Below are positions 9,891-18,454 of a DNA stretch of 64,000 nucleotides, in pieces. The notes under the pieces are model-generated. The model worked only from the letters and a program-made list of their open reading frames with translations. It ran no database searches and was not told the DNA's origin. Source of the stretch: Acinetobacter portensis (GTDB lineage Bacteria > Pseudomonadota > Gammaproteobacteria > Pseudomonadales > Moraxellaceae); assembly GCF_023158935.1 (NCBI RefSeq), contig NZ_CP096120.1, forward strand, positions 1,054,001-1,118,000. The letters are read 5' to 3'. A program made the translations under genes and the position numbers. The stretch's first letter is position 1. Every line of letters starts with the position of its first letter.

Positions 9891-10287
9891 GTCACTCCAT
9901 AGATTTTGTATTGGCTAATGTGTAACTGCATAAATTCATCTAAAAATGATTCACCACAGTACACGCGGGCTTAAAATTTTAAAACGCCAAATTATAACGG
10001 AAAATATACGTCTCACCAATGATTTTAAGGTCTTTTGGTGACATTTCTATTTAAAGCTTAGTTTTATACAAGGTTTGTGAAAATTGATAAAGACAAGAAT
10101 GAAGAAAACGCTTTAAATGTATAAAATTCTCGTTATTTCGCTACGTTATATTGCATGAAAGTTTAATTTTTTATAAATCAATTTTACTGACTTGTAATAA
10201 ACTTAGAATTTATATCTGTAATGTGCCGAAATCTATTAACATAATAGAAGTAGTGATAATATTTCACATGAAGTAAAGGGTCTTTTC
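9891..10287. other. divergent intergenic region alaS/epd-like
   Basis: It holds the minus-strand alaS promoter (9991-10019) and the AT-rich upstream region of the plus-strand dehydrogenase gene, which has AAAGGG eight to ten bases before its ATG. No further gene, tRNA or clear regulatory repeat is seen. Confidence 0.5.
9991..10019 (-). promoter_or_regulatory. sigma70 promoter for alaS
   Basis: On the minus strand, TTGGTG (-35, 10014-10019) is separated by exactly 17 bases from TATAAT (-10, 9991-9996). The leader to the alaS start is about 115 nt. Confidence 0.65.
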
Positions 10288-11316
10288 ATGCAACAAGTGG
10301 CGATAAATGGATTTGGTCGAATTGGACGCAATGTATTGCGTGCATGGTTTGAAAATCCTAAAGATTTTGCATTTGAAATTGTTGCAATTAATGATGTTGC
10401 AGATGTAGAAACCCTTATTCACTTATTTAAGTACGATACAACTCATGGTCGTTTTCAGGGGAATGTTGAGCTGTGTTATATCGATCAACAAGCGTATTTA
10501 CAAATTTCCGCAGGCAATGCGAAGTTAAATGTTCAGGTACATAATTGCGAAGACCCAGAACAATTGCCTTGGGAAAAACTAAATATAGATGTTGTTTTAG
10601 AATGCACAGGATTATTCCGTTCTCGCCAAGCTGCAACTAAGCATCTTACAGCAGGGGCAAAGCGTGTGATTATTGGCGCTGCACCATTTGATACTGTAGA
10701 TGCTGCAATTGTGTATGGTGTAAATCATCATGAAGTTAAAGCATCTGACCAAATTATTTCAGGCGTTTCTTGTACTACGCAGGCTTTAGTGCCTTTAGTT
10801 AAAATTTTGGATGATGTTTTTGGTATAGATACCGCACTCATGACTGAAATTCATGCCGTAACAGCAGATCAGTCTGTGTTAGATCATGCGCATCGCGATT
10901 TGCGACGTGCGCGTGCTTCGGGGCAAAATATTATTCCAACAACATCTTCAGCTTTGGGTGCGCTTAAACGTGTAATGCCTAAAATGGAAAATCGAATAGA
11001 TGGTTATTCTATTCGTGTACCTACGATTAATGTTGCAGCCATCGATTTAACGTTTATTTCGCAAACAGACATTAATTCACAAATGGTGAATGATGCTTTG
11101 GTACATGCGGCACGCTATGATTATGCAGAAATTATGCAAGTCACAGATGAAGCTTTGGTTTCAAGTGATTTTAATCATTCACCATATTCATTAATTGTCG
11201 ATTTAACCCAAACAATGGTGGTGGGTAAGCAAGCGAAGGTTTTTGCTTGGTATGACAACGAGTGGGGCTATGCAAATCGTTTATTAGATTTGTGTGAATC
11301 TTTTACACAAAGTTGA
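10288..11316 (+). CDS. epd: erythrose-4-phosphate / glyceraldehyde-3-phosphate dehydrogenase family protein
   Basis: A 342-residue NAD-dependent dehydrogenase. The Rossmann motif INGFGRIGRN is at the N-terminus. The catalytic cysteine is C162 in VSCTTQ and the general-base histidine is H189; the spacing of 27 matches GAPDH. Several blocks (RRARASGQNIIP, SSDFNHSPYS, DNEWGYANR) resemble E. coli Epd, which oxidises erythrose 4-phosphate for pyridoxal phosphate synthesis, more than glycolytic Gap. The usual asparagine after SCTT is glutamine here. The Epd versus Gap assignment is an inference. Confidence 0.75.
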   Translation: MQQVAINGFGRIGRNVLRAWFENPKDFAFEIVAINDVADVETLIHLFKYDTTHGRFQGNVELCYIDQQAYLQISAGNAKLNVQVHNCEDPEQLPWEKLNIDVVLECTGLFRSRQAATKHLTAGAKRVIIGAAPFDTVDAAIVYGVNHHEVKASDQIISGVSCTTQALVPLVKILDDVFGIDTALMTEIHAVTADQSVLDHAHRDLRRARASGQNIIPTTSSALGALKRVMPKMENRIDGYSIRVPTINVAAIDLTFISQTDINSQMVNDALVHAARYDYAEIMQVTDEALVSSDFNHSPYSLIVDLTQTMVVGKQAKVFAWYDNEWGYANRLLDLCESFTQS

Positions 11317-11616
11317 AATAAATAGATGGTGTATAAAATTAGTAACTACTAAGATGAAAAAACAAGTGTTTTTAGCAGCGCTTAAAGCAGGTATTTTACA
11401 TTTTTAAATAGTTTTGAAACTGTCTTAAACTTGATTTGAAATATAGGCTTAACTTAAATAATTTTATGATTTGTTTAAAATAGAAATTATTCCTGCTGAA
11501 AATTAAAAAAGTCGATGCACAGCTAAAACTAACGTGCTAGACTTAGAGAAATCGGGTGTGTTCCCGATTTTTTTATGCGGATTCGTTCCGCGCTTACAAG
11601 TATTTAGGTTTGCAAC
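11317..11616. other. intergenic region epd-like to hisZ
   Basis: An AT-rich gap with no ORF of note. The only clear element is the terminator at 11549-11574, which probably ends the upstream transcript. I see no convincing hisZ promoter. Confidence 0.5.
11549..11574 (+). terminator. rho-independent terminator before hisZ
   Basis: The perfect 8-bp stem AAATCGGG/CCCGATTT has a 6-nt loop and is followed by T residues. Confidence 0.75.
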
Positions 11617-12783
11617 ATGCCCATTTCAGAGACATGGTTATTACCTGATGGTGTAGCTGATGTATTACCAGAGCAAGCGCAAGTCATTGAAACTTTGCGC
11701 CGTGACGCATTGGATTTCCTCGCATCTCGAGGATATCAATTGGTGTACACGCCTTTCATCGAATACATAGAATCTCTATCTTCTCTTTCAGAATCGAATC
11801 AAGATTTAGACTTAGCCACTTTTAAAGTGATCGATCAGCTATCTGGTCGTTTACTTGGTGTGCGTGCCGATATGACACCACAAGTGGCTCGTATTGATGC
11901 GCATGTACATCAAGTGCAAGGTATTGCTCGTTACTGCTACGCAGGAACAGTTTTACACACTAAACCACAAGGGTTTAATACCACACGCGCACCACTACAA
12001 TTGGGTGCAGAGCTTTTTGGTTCAGATAGTATCGATGCAGACGTTGAAATGATCGATGTGATGCTGAACTTGCTTAAAACGGCTGGTTTTGACCGTGGTA
12101 TTCATTTAGATATTGGTCATGTTGGCTTATTCCGTAGTTTGGTAAAACATGCAGGATTAAGTAAATCAACAGAAAATCAATTGTCTGATTTATATCAGCG
12201 TAAAGCATTGCCAGAGCTTGCAGAATTTACGCAAGACATTAAGTTTGGTACAGACTTCTATACATTAGGTCGTTTCTCAAGTGATCTAGATGCATTGCAA
12301 GCAAACTTAAGTGCAGAACTTCTTGCAGATGAAGCATTTAAGCAAGCATTTGATGCATTGCTTACAACGAAGTCTGAAATTCAGGCACGCTGGCCAAATT
12401 TAGATATTGGTATAGATGTTGTTGAACTACGTTCATATCATTATCACACTGGTTTAATGTATGCAGTGTATGCACCAAATCGTGCCGCACCTGTAGCACA
12501 AGGTGGTCGATACGATGGTATTGGCGAACACTTTGGTCGTGCGCGTCCAGCAACAGGATTCTCTTGTGACTTATATGCACTGTGTGCAGGTCAATTCAAG
12601 AAAATTGAAAAAGTTGTAGCGCCAAAAGGTACAAATAAAGATTTGCTTACAGCAATTGAAAATGCACGCGCACAAGGCTTAAGTGTAATTCAATTGTTAG
12701 GTAACGATGATTTAAACTCTGTTCCGTATGCAACTCACCAAATGGTGAATACTGCGGGTGAGTGGAAAATCGAAAAAATTTAA
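11617..12783 (+). CDS. hisZ: ATP phosphoribosyltransferase regulatory subunit HisZ
   Basis: A 388-residue paralog of histidyl-tRNA synthetase that lacks aminoacylation and instead forms a complex with the short HisG to allow the first step of histidine synthesis. Class II synthetase-like motifs are visible (RADMTPQVARIDAH near residue 88, and a GGRYDG block near residue 295), but the anticodon-binding domain is absent, as expected for HisZ. It lies just upstream of purA, an arrangement common in Pseudomonas and Acinetobacter. Confidence 0.93.
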   Translation: MPISETWLLPDGVADVLPEQAQVIETLRRDALDFLASRGYQLVYTPFIEYIESLSSLSESNQDLDLATFKVIDQLSGRLLGVRADMTPQVARIDAHVHQVQGIARYCYAGTVLHTKPQGFNTTRAPLQLGAELFGSDSIDADVEMIDVMLNLLKTAGFDRGIHLDIGHVGLFRSLVKHAGLSKSTENQLSDLYQRKALPELAEFTQDIKFGTDFYTLGRFSSDLDALQANLSAELLADEAFKQAFDALLTTKSEIQARWPNLDIGIDVVELRSYHYHTGLMYAVYAPNRAAPVAQGGRYDGIGEHFGRARPATGFSCDLYALCAGQFKKIEKVVAPKGTNKDLLTAIENARAQGLSVIQLLGNDDLNSVPYATHQMVNTAGEWKIEKI

Positions 12784-12789
12784 TCGCAG

Positions 12790-12818
12790 AACTGAATGTT
12801 CATGTCATTCGGTTTTGT
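12790..12818 (+). terminator. weak hairpin between hisZ and purA
   Basis: A 9-bp stem with one G-T pair (AACTGAATG/CATTCGGTT) is followed by a mixed T-rich stretch. It could allow partial termination between hisZ and purA. Confidence 0.4.
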
Positions 12819-12838
12819 TCTCAATTTTAACAGCATGA

Positions 12839-14173
<1,335 letters not shown>

Positions 14174-14194
14174 TTTATTGCATTAAATTGATCG

Positions 14195-14225
14195 AAAAGC
14201 CCTGTATTATGCAGGGCTTTTTTTA
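14195..14225 (+). terminator. rho-independent terminator after purA
   Basis: The 10-bp stem AAAAGCCCTG/CAGGGCTTTT has a 7-nt loop and is followed by a T run. Confidence 0.85.
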
Positions 14226-14326
14226 TAGCTAAGTAAAATAACCGACTAAAGTTGCAAGTTGTATTGCTATGCAAATTTTAAACAATTGCTACAATACAAA
14301 AATTCATAAATATTGAGACATGCAGG

Positions 14327-14635
14327 ATGCAGAACAATATCGGCAGCACTATTTTCTATTCGTTTTTATTTGCAATGGGTGGGGCACCTACAATTGCGAT
14401 GTTGCTTATAAAAACACAGCAGCTTGATGAAGCGGTTTTTTATCAGGTGTTTATAGGTTTAAGTGTGATGATTGCTTGTGTATTGGTTCCAATTATTTTA
14501 ATTCAAAATACATATTTGCTCTTTAAAAGAAAAAATTCTGTGTTAGAACAAAAAATTAAGCCACTAAGTAAGTTTTACTTTGTACTTAATGCACTTTGTT
14601 TAGTGTTTTGGCTTACTATTCAATTTATGCTTTAA
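14327..14635 (+). CDS. small polytopic membrane protein, unknown function
   Basis: A 102-residue protein with three predicted transmembrane helices (about residues 5-27, 38-62 and 82-101) and a short basic loop between the second and third. It starts at an ATG preceded by a weak GGA and stands between purA and an M48 lipoprotein gene. I do not recognise the family. Confidence 0.65.
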   Translation: MQNNIGSTIFYSFLFAMGGAPTIAMLLIKTQQLDEAVFYQVFIGLSVMIACVLVPIILIQNTYLLFKRKNSVLEQKIKPLSKFYFVLNALCLVFWLTIQFML

Positions 14636-14738
14636 TTCAAATAAAAAATTAATACGAAATATAATGAAAAGCAGTTGAATATTCTTTTTCATGCTGCATC
14701 AATTCACTATAATGGCGAAAATAGATGGAGACATTAGA

Positions 14739-15521
14739 ATGAATAAAAAATTGTGGATGGCATTATGTGCTTCTAGCGTAGTTACAATTTCAGGTTGTGC
14801 AACATTTGCAGAAATGGCTGGTGCAAACACTGCAACTTTAAATGCTGTTGCAACTGAAGGTTTTAATAAAACTTTAACTGAAGCGCGTTCAAAAAATACT
14901 TTAGATACATCATCTTCGGTTTATAAGCGCGTTAATGCTGCTTTTGTGAACTTGAAGCCTTACGCAGATCAAATGAATCAAACTGGGGTGAAGTTTAACT
15001 GGCAATTGGCTGTGTTGAAGTCTGACCAAGTAAATGCTTATGTTGCACCAGGTGGCAAAGTTGTATTTTATACTGGTATTGTAACTAAGCTTAATCTTAC
15101 AGATGCTGAAATTGCGGCAATTATGGGTCATGAAATGATTCATGCTTTAGAAGAGCATTCTAAGCAAAAAATTGGTGCTCAAGCTTTAACAGATTTAGCA
15201 TTAGGCATTGGTTTAAGTGCTGCAGGTGCAGGGCAAGGTGCAGCAGCGGCAGCGCAGTTAGGCAGTCAAATTGGTGTGGGTTTACCATATTCACGTAGTT
15301 TAGAAAGCCGTGCCGATGAAGGTGGTTTAATGCTAATGGCGCGTGCGGGTTATCAACCTCAAGCAGCTATTACATTGTGGGAAAAAATGCAGAAACATTC
15401 AGGTGGAAGTAATTCGGCATTTTTATCAACTCACCCATCAAATGCTCAGCGTATTCAGGCAATGCGTGAAAACTTGCCTGCTGCACAAGCAATTTATCAA
15501 CAAAGTGCAATTAAGCGTTAA
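14739..15521 (+). CDS. M48 family metalloprotease, lipoprotein
   Basis: A 260-residue secreted zinc protease. The start at 14739 has GGAG eight bases upstream and gives a lipoprotein signal ending in the lipobox TISGC; earlier in-frame starts lack this. The active-site HEMIH is at residues 131-135, and the glutamate of ESRADEGG, some 60 residues later, is the third zinc ligand. The layout resembles LoiP/YcaL-type envelope proteases, which act in outer-membrane quality control. A glycine/alanine-rich segment separates the two metal motifs. Confidence 0.88.
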   Translation: MNKKLWMALCASSVVTISGCATFAEMAGANTATLNAVATEGFNKTLTEARSKNTLDTSSSVYKRVNAAFVNLKPYADQMNQTGVKFNWQLAVLKSDQVNAYVAPGGKVVFYTGIVTKLNLTDAEIAAIMGHEMIHALEEHSKQKIGAQALTDLALGIGLSAAGAGQGAAAAAQLGSQIGVGLPYSRSLESRADEGGLMLMARAGYQPQAAITLWEKMQKHSGGSNSAFLSTHPSNAQRIQAMRENLPAAQAIYQQSAIKR

Positions 15522-15533
15522 TTGTTTTTATGT

Positions 15534-15560
15534 AAAAAGGATGCTTATGCATCCTTTTTT
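15534..15560. terminator. bidirectional terminator
   Basis: The stem AAAAAGGATGC/GCATCCTTTTT has a 4-nt loop, A-rich on one side and T-rich on the other. It lies between the convergent M48 lipoprotein and Tas-like genes. Confidence 0.8.
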
Positions 15561-15636
15561 ATTTTTGGGTTACTGTATTTTTAATTCAAATTTTGTACTG
15601 TTCTAAAAATAGATTAAAGCAGTGCTTAATTTATTT

Positions 15637-16686
15637 TTAGGGAGCGGGGTTCGGTTGCTGTTTGTGAATAGCTTCAATTCCTTTAAGAACATCTTCAGAT
15701 AAATTGACATCGAAAGCATCAATATTTTCTTTAAGCTGCCCTAAATTTGTTGCGCCAATAATTGTAGAGCTTACAAAGAATTGTTGTTTAATGAATGCCA
15801 ATGCAAGCTGAGTTAATGTTAAACCATGTTGTTCTGCAAGCTGTGCGTACTGTTCTGTTGCCCATTCACTTTCGGGGTTGGTGTAGCGGCTAAAACGTGA
15901 AAAGCGTGTTACGCGTGCATTCTCTGGGCGTGCGCCGTTGCGAAATTTACCTGTTAAATAGCCAAATGCAAGTGGAGAGTAGGCAAGTAAGCCTATACCT
16001 TCATACTTTGCAATTTCAGACATACCAATTTCGTAGGTTCTATTTAATAAACTATAGGGGTTTTGAACACTTACAAATTTTTCCAAGCCTAGTTTTTCTG
16101 CTAAGTGTAAAAATTTCATTGTTCCCCAAGGTGTTTCATTCGATAAACCAATATAACGAATACGACCTTTTTTAATTTCATCTTGTAATGCGAAAAGTGT
16201 TTCTTCTAATGCTGTTACTTCTTTGGTATTTTCAGCTTCTTCATTGGTATAGCCGAGTTTTCCAAAAAAGTTTGTTGGGCGTTCTGGCCAATGCAATTGA
16301 TAAAGGTCAATATAATCTGTTTGAAGGCGCTTTAAGTTTCCATCTAATGCAGATGAAATATCCGATGCATTAAAGCGTGTTTCGCCATTACGAATATAAC
16401 GTCCACCTTGTGAAGGACCTGCAATTTTAGAGGCAATAAAAAGCTTGTCTCGTCCACTATTTTGTTGAATCCAATTGCCAATAATTTGTTCTGTTGAACC
16501 TTGAGTTTCTGGCTTAGGTGGAACTGGATACATTTCCGCAGTATCCCAAAAATATAGACCACGGTCTAAAGCATAATCAAGTTGTTGAAATGCTTCTGCT
16601 TGAGTATTTTGTTCACCAAAAGTCATGGTGCCTAAACAAATTTCAGGTAAAAGAATACCTGTATTAGCAAGTGGTCGAAATTGCAT
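15637..16686 (-). CDS. tas: NADP(H)-dependent aldo/keto reductase, Tas-like
   Basis: A 349-residue cytosolic TIM-barrel oxidoreductase. It aligns by eye with E. coli Tas through its length: LGTMTFGEQN, the catalytic aspartate and tyrosine in DTAEMYPVPP, LKRLQTDYIDLYQLHWP.RPTNFFGKLGY, and QNPYSLLNRTYE. The natural carbonyl substrate of the family is poorly defined. It lies downstream of crp on the same strand but behind a strong terminator, so it is probably a separate unit. Confidence 0.9.
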   Translation of the reverse strand: MQFRPLANTGILLPEICLGTMTFGEQNTQAEAFQQLDYALDRGLYFWDTAEMYPVPPKPETQGSTEQIIGNWIQQNSGRDKLFIASKIAGPSQGGRYIRNGETRFNASDISSALDGNLKRLQTDYIDLYQLHWPERPTNFFGKLGYTNEEAENTKEVTALEETLFALQDEIKKGRIRYIGLSNETPWGTMKFLHLAEKLGLEKFVSVQNPYSLLNRTYEIGMSEIAKYEGIGLLAYSPLAFGYLTGKFRNGARPENARVTRFSRFSRYTNPESEWATEQYAQLAEQHGLTLTQLALAFIKQQFFVSSTIIGATNLGQLKENIDAFDVNLSEDVLKGIEAIHKQQPNPAP

Positions 16687-16810
16687 GTGAAATGGCTCTT
16701 AATAAACTTAGATATAGTTTTAAGCTTCTAGGTGAGTAGACGCAAGTTATATATTGAAATCATTCATTGTAAAAAGTTTATGAAATATTGATCTGAGAAA
16801 ATTTAGATAT

Positions 16811-16842
16811 AAAAAAAGCAAATCATGTGATTTGCTTTTTTT
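16811..16842. terminator. terminator after crp
   Basis: A long near-perfect inverted repeat (AAAAAGCAAATCA/TGATTTGCTTTTT) has a short loop and runs of A and T on both sides, so it may work in both directions. Confidence 0.85.
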
Positions 16843-16862
16843 AACTTATTTAGATCAGATTC

Positions 16863-17564
16863 TTATTGTTCAGCATCTGCATAAGCATCTTCAACTGCTT
16901 CTAAAGAAGCATCGAAGATTAAAATTGCTTTACCATCAGTTTCGATCATGCCTTGTTCTTCTAATGTTTTAAGAACACGACCAACCATTTCACGTGAACA
17001 ACCTACAATGCGACCAATTTCTTGACGTGTAATGCGGATTTGACGACCATTCGGTAAAATCATCGCCTCAGGCTGAGATGAAAGGTCAATCAAACAACGT
17101 GCAATACGACCAGACACATCAATAAATGCTAAGTCAGTTACTTTACGTGTAGTATTTTTTAAGCGACGAACTAATTGAGCAAATACTGCATAGCTTAAGT
17201 CAGGATATTGCTTGCTAAGTTCATGGAAGTTTTCGTAAGTCACTTCGGCAATTTCACAAACGTCACGTGTGCGAACTTCTGCAGTACGTTGTGGATTTGA
17301 TTCGAATAGACCCATTTCCCCAAAAAAGTCCCCAGGATTCAAATACGCAACAACAATTTCACGGTCATCATCTTCACGAAGAATGATTGATACAGAACCT
17401 TTAAGAATTAAGTATAAAGATTTAGATTCTGACCCCGAGTCAATAATTGTTGTACGTTTAGGATAACGATTAATATATGCACGTTTTAGTAATGCTTTAA
17501 CTGAGTCAGGCAATTGACCCGGAGAAAGGGCATCGGTGCTTAGTTGTGAAAAATTTGAAGTCAT
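16863..17564 (-). CDS. crp: cAMP receptor protein family regulator (Crp/Vfr)
   Basis: A 233-residue transcription factor. The cyclic-nucleotide-binding domain has the phosphate-binding cassette FFGEMGLFE followed by RTAEVR. The C-terminal winged helix has the recognition helix in IGRIVGCSREMVGRVLKTLEEQG, close to Crp and Vfr. It has a longer N-terminus than E. coli Crp. It is divergent from an OsmC-family gene, as crp and yhfA are in E. coli, supporting orthology. Palindromes in the shared intergenic region may take part in control. Confidence 0.93.
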   Translation of the reverse strand: MTSNFSQLSTDALSPGQLPDSVKALLKRAYINRYPKRTTIIDSGSESKSLYLILKGSVSIILREDDDREIVVAYLNPGDFFGEMGLFESNPQRTAEVRTRDVCEIAEVTYENFHELSKQYPDLSYAVFAQLVRRLKNTTRKVTDLAFIDVSGRIARCLIDLSSQPEAMILPNGRQIRITRQEIGRIVGCSREMVGRVLKTLEEQGMIETDGKAILIFDASLEAVEDAYADAEQ

Positions 17565-17592
17565 ACTAACAGTTCCGAAAATGGATAAATAT

Positions 17593-17610
17593 TAGATCGC
17601 ACAAGATCTA
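17593..17610. repeat. inverted repeat upstream of crp
   Basis: TAGATC, a 6-nt spacer, then GATCTA: a perfect 6-bp inverted repeat in the crp leader region. It may be an operator or a small hairpin in the crp mRNA. Confidence 0.4.
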
Positions 17611-17662
17611 GTATGAACGTGCTACACAAGGGCTGAAATTCCGTATCAACCCAAATTATGTT

Positions 17663-17678
17663 AGTGTACAGGTACACT
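17663..17678. promoter_or_regulatory. 16-bp palindrome in the crp/osmC intergenic region
   Basis: AGTGTAC-AG-GTACACT is a perfect 7-2-7 inverted repeat located where the promoters of both divergent genes should be. It lacks the TGTGA half-sites of a classic Crp box, so the cognate regulator is unknown. Confidence 0.45.
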
Positions 17679-17709
17679 GTAAATTTATAGCTTTTTTTAG
17701 GGACTTGCA

Positions 17710-18132
17710 ATGCAAACAAGCGTTCATTGGTTAGAGAATGTTGCTTTCGAGGCAAAATCGGATAGCGGTCACACAATTGTAATGGATGGTTCACCTGAAT
17801 ATGGTGGTGAAAACCGAGGACCACGTCCCATGGAGCTTATATTAATGGGGCTTGGTGGTTGTGCTTCATTCGATATTGTGACTATTTTGAAGAAATCTCG
17901 CCAAGATGTGACCAATGTTGTATGTCAGTTAAAAGCAGATCGTGCCGATACAATCCCGGCTGTATTTACTAAAATTCACTTGCATTTTGTTGTGTCAGGT
18001 CGTGCAGTTAAAGAGAAGCAGGTCGCAAAAGCAGTTGAACTTTCGGCTGAAAAATACTGTTCGGCTAGCAAAATGTTATCAGATGGTGGCGTAATTATTA
18101 GTCACGATTTTGAGATTATTGAAGTTGAATAA
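17710..18132 (+). CDS. OsmC/Ohr family protein (YhfA-like)
   Basis: A 140-residue cytosolic protein of the OsmC fold, a group with thiol peroxidase members. The two redox cysteines are C51 (GGCASFD) and C117 (KYCSASK). The sequence MEL.LMGLGGCASFDIVTILKKSRQ closely resembles E. coli YhfA, whose gene also sits beside crp. Its physiological substrate is not known. It is divergent from crp across 145 bases and ends before a strong terminator. Confidence 0.9.
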   Translation: MQTSVHWLENVAFEAKSDSGHTIVMDGSPEYGGENRGPRPMELILMGLGGCASFDIVTILKKSRQDVTNVVCQLKADRADTIPAVFTKIHLHFVVSGRAVKEKQVAKAVELSAEKYCSASKMLSDGGVIISHDFEIIEVE

Positions 18133-18161
18133 TCTGAATTGTAAATTTTTGTAAAGATTTT

Positions 18162-18192
18162 AAAAGATCGATTTTTAATCGGTCTTTTTTTT
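18162..18192 (+). terminator. rho-independent terminator after the osmC-family gene
   Basis: An 11-bp stem with one G-T pair (AAAGATCGATT/AATCGGTCTTT) is followed by a long T run. Confidence 0.8.
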
Positions 18193-18389
18193 GATTTGAA
18201 TAAAATTTTAAAATGAACAAATAAGTAGGAAAACTAAAAAAATAGGTGAATTTGATATTAATTTTTAGATTTAACCTTGAAATAAAGCAATAAAACACCC
18301 ATATTATAACTGTAATATTTGTCTTTAATTTTAAATTAAATATTTGAAAAATATAAATAAAAATATAAATAAAAATATTAAAAAAAGAT

Positions 18390-18417
18390 TTGAAATTCTC
18401 TAAAGTATCTCCATATA
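18390..18417 (+). promoter_or_regulatory. predicted sigma32 (RpoH) promoter of clpB
   Basis: TTGAAA (18390-18395), a 13-base spacer, then CTCCATATA (18409-18417). This matches the sigma32 consensus (TTGAAA, 13-15 bases, CCCCATnTA) at nearly every position. It lies about 40 bases before the clpB start. rpoH itself is in this window. Confidence 0.7.
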
Positions 18418-18454
18418 AGGTTTAAGTAAAAATTTGTTGTGAGGTAAAACAAGA

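Larger units (their letters stand above)
18133..18454. other. intergenic region upstream of clpB
   Basis: After the terminator the region is very AT-rich with A/T-tract repeats (ATAAATAAAAAT). It contains a heat-shock-type promoter at 18390-18417. No gene is evident. Confidence 0.6.

Noticed and set aside
18301..18400. Short ATAAATAAAAAT repeats before clpB as a CRISPR or iteron array
   Set aside because: The repeats are low-complexity AT tracts of irregular spacing with no unique spacers; they look like promoter-upstream AT-rich DNA.
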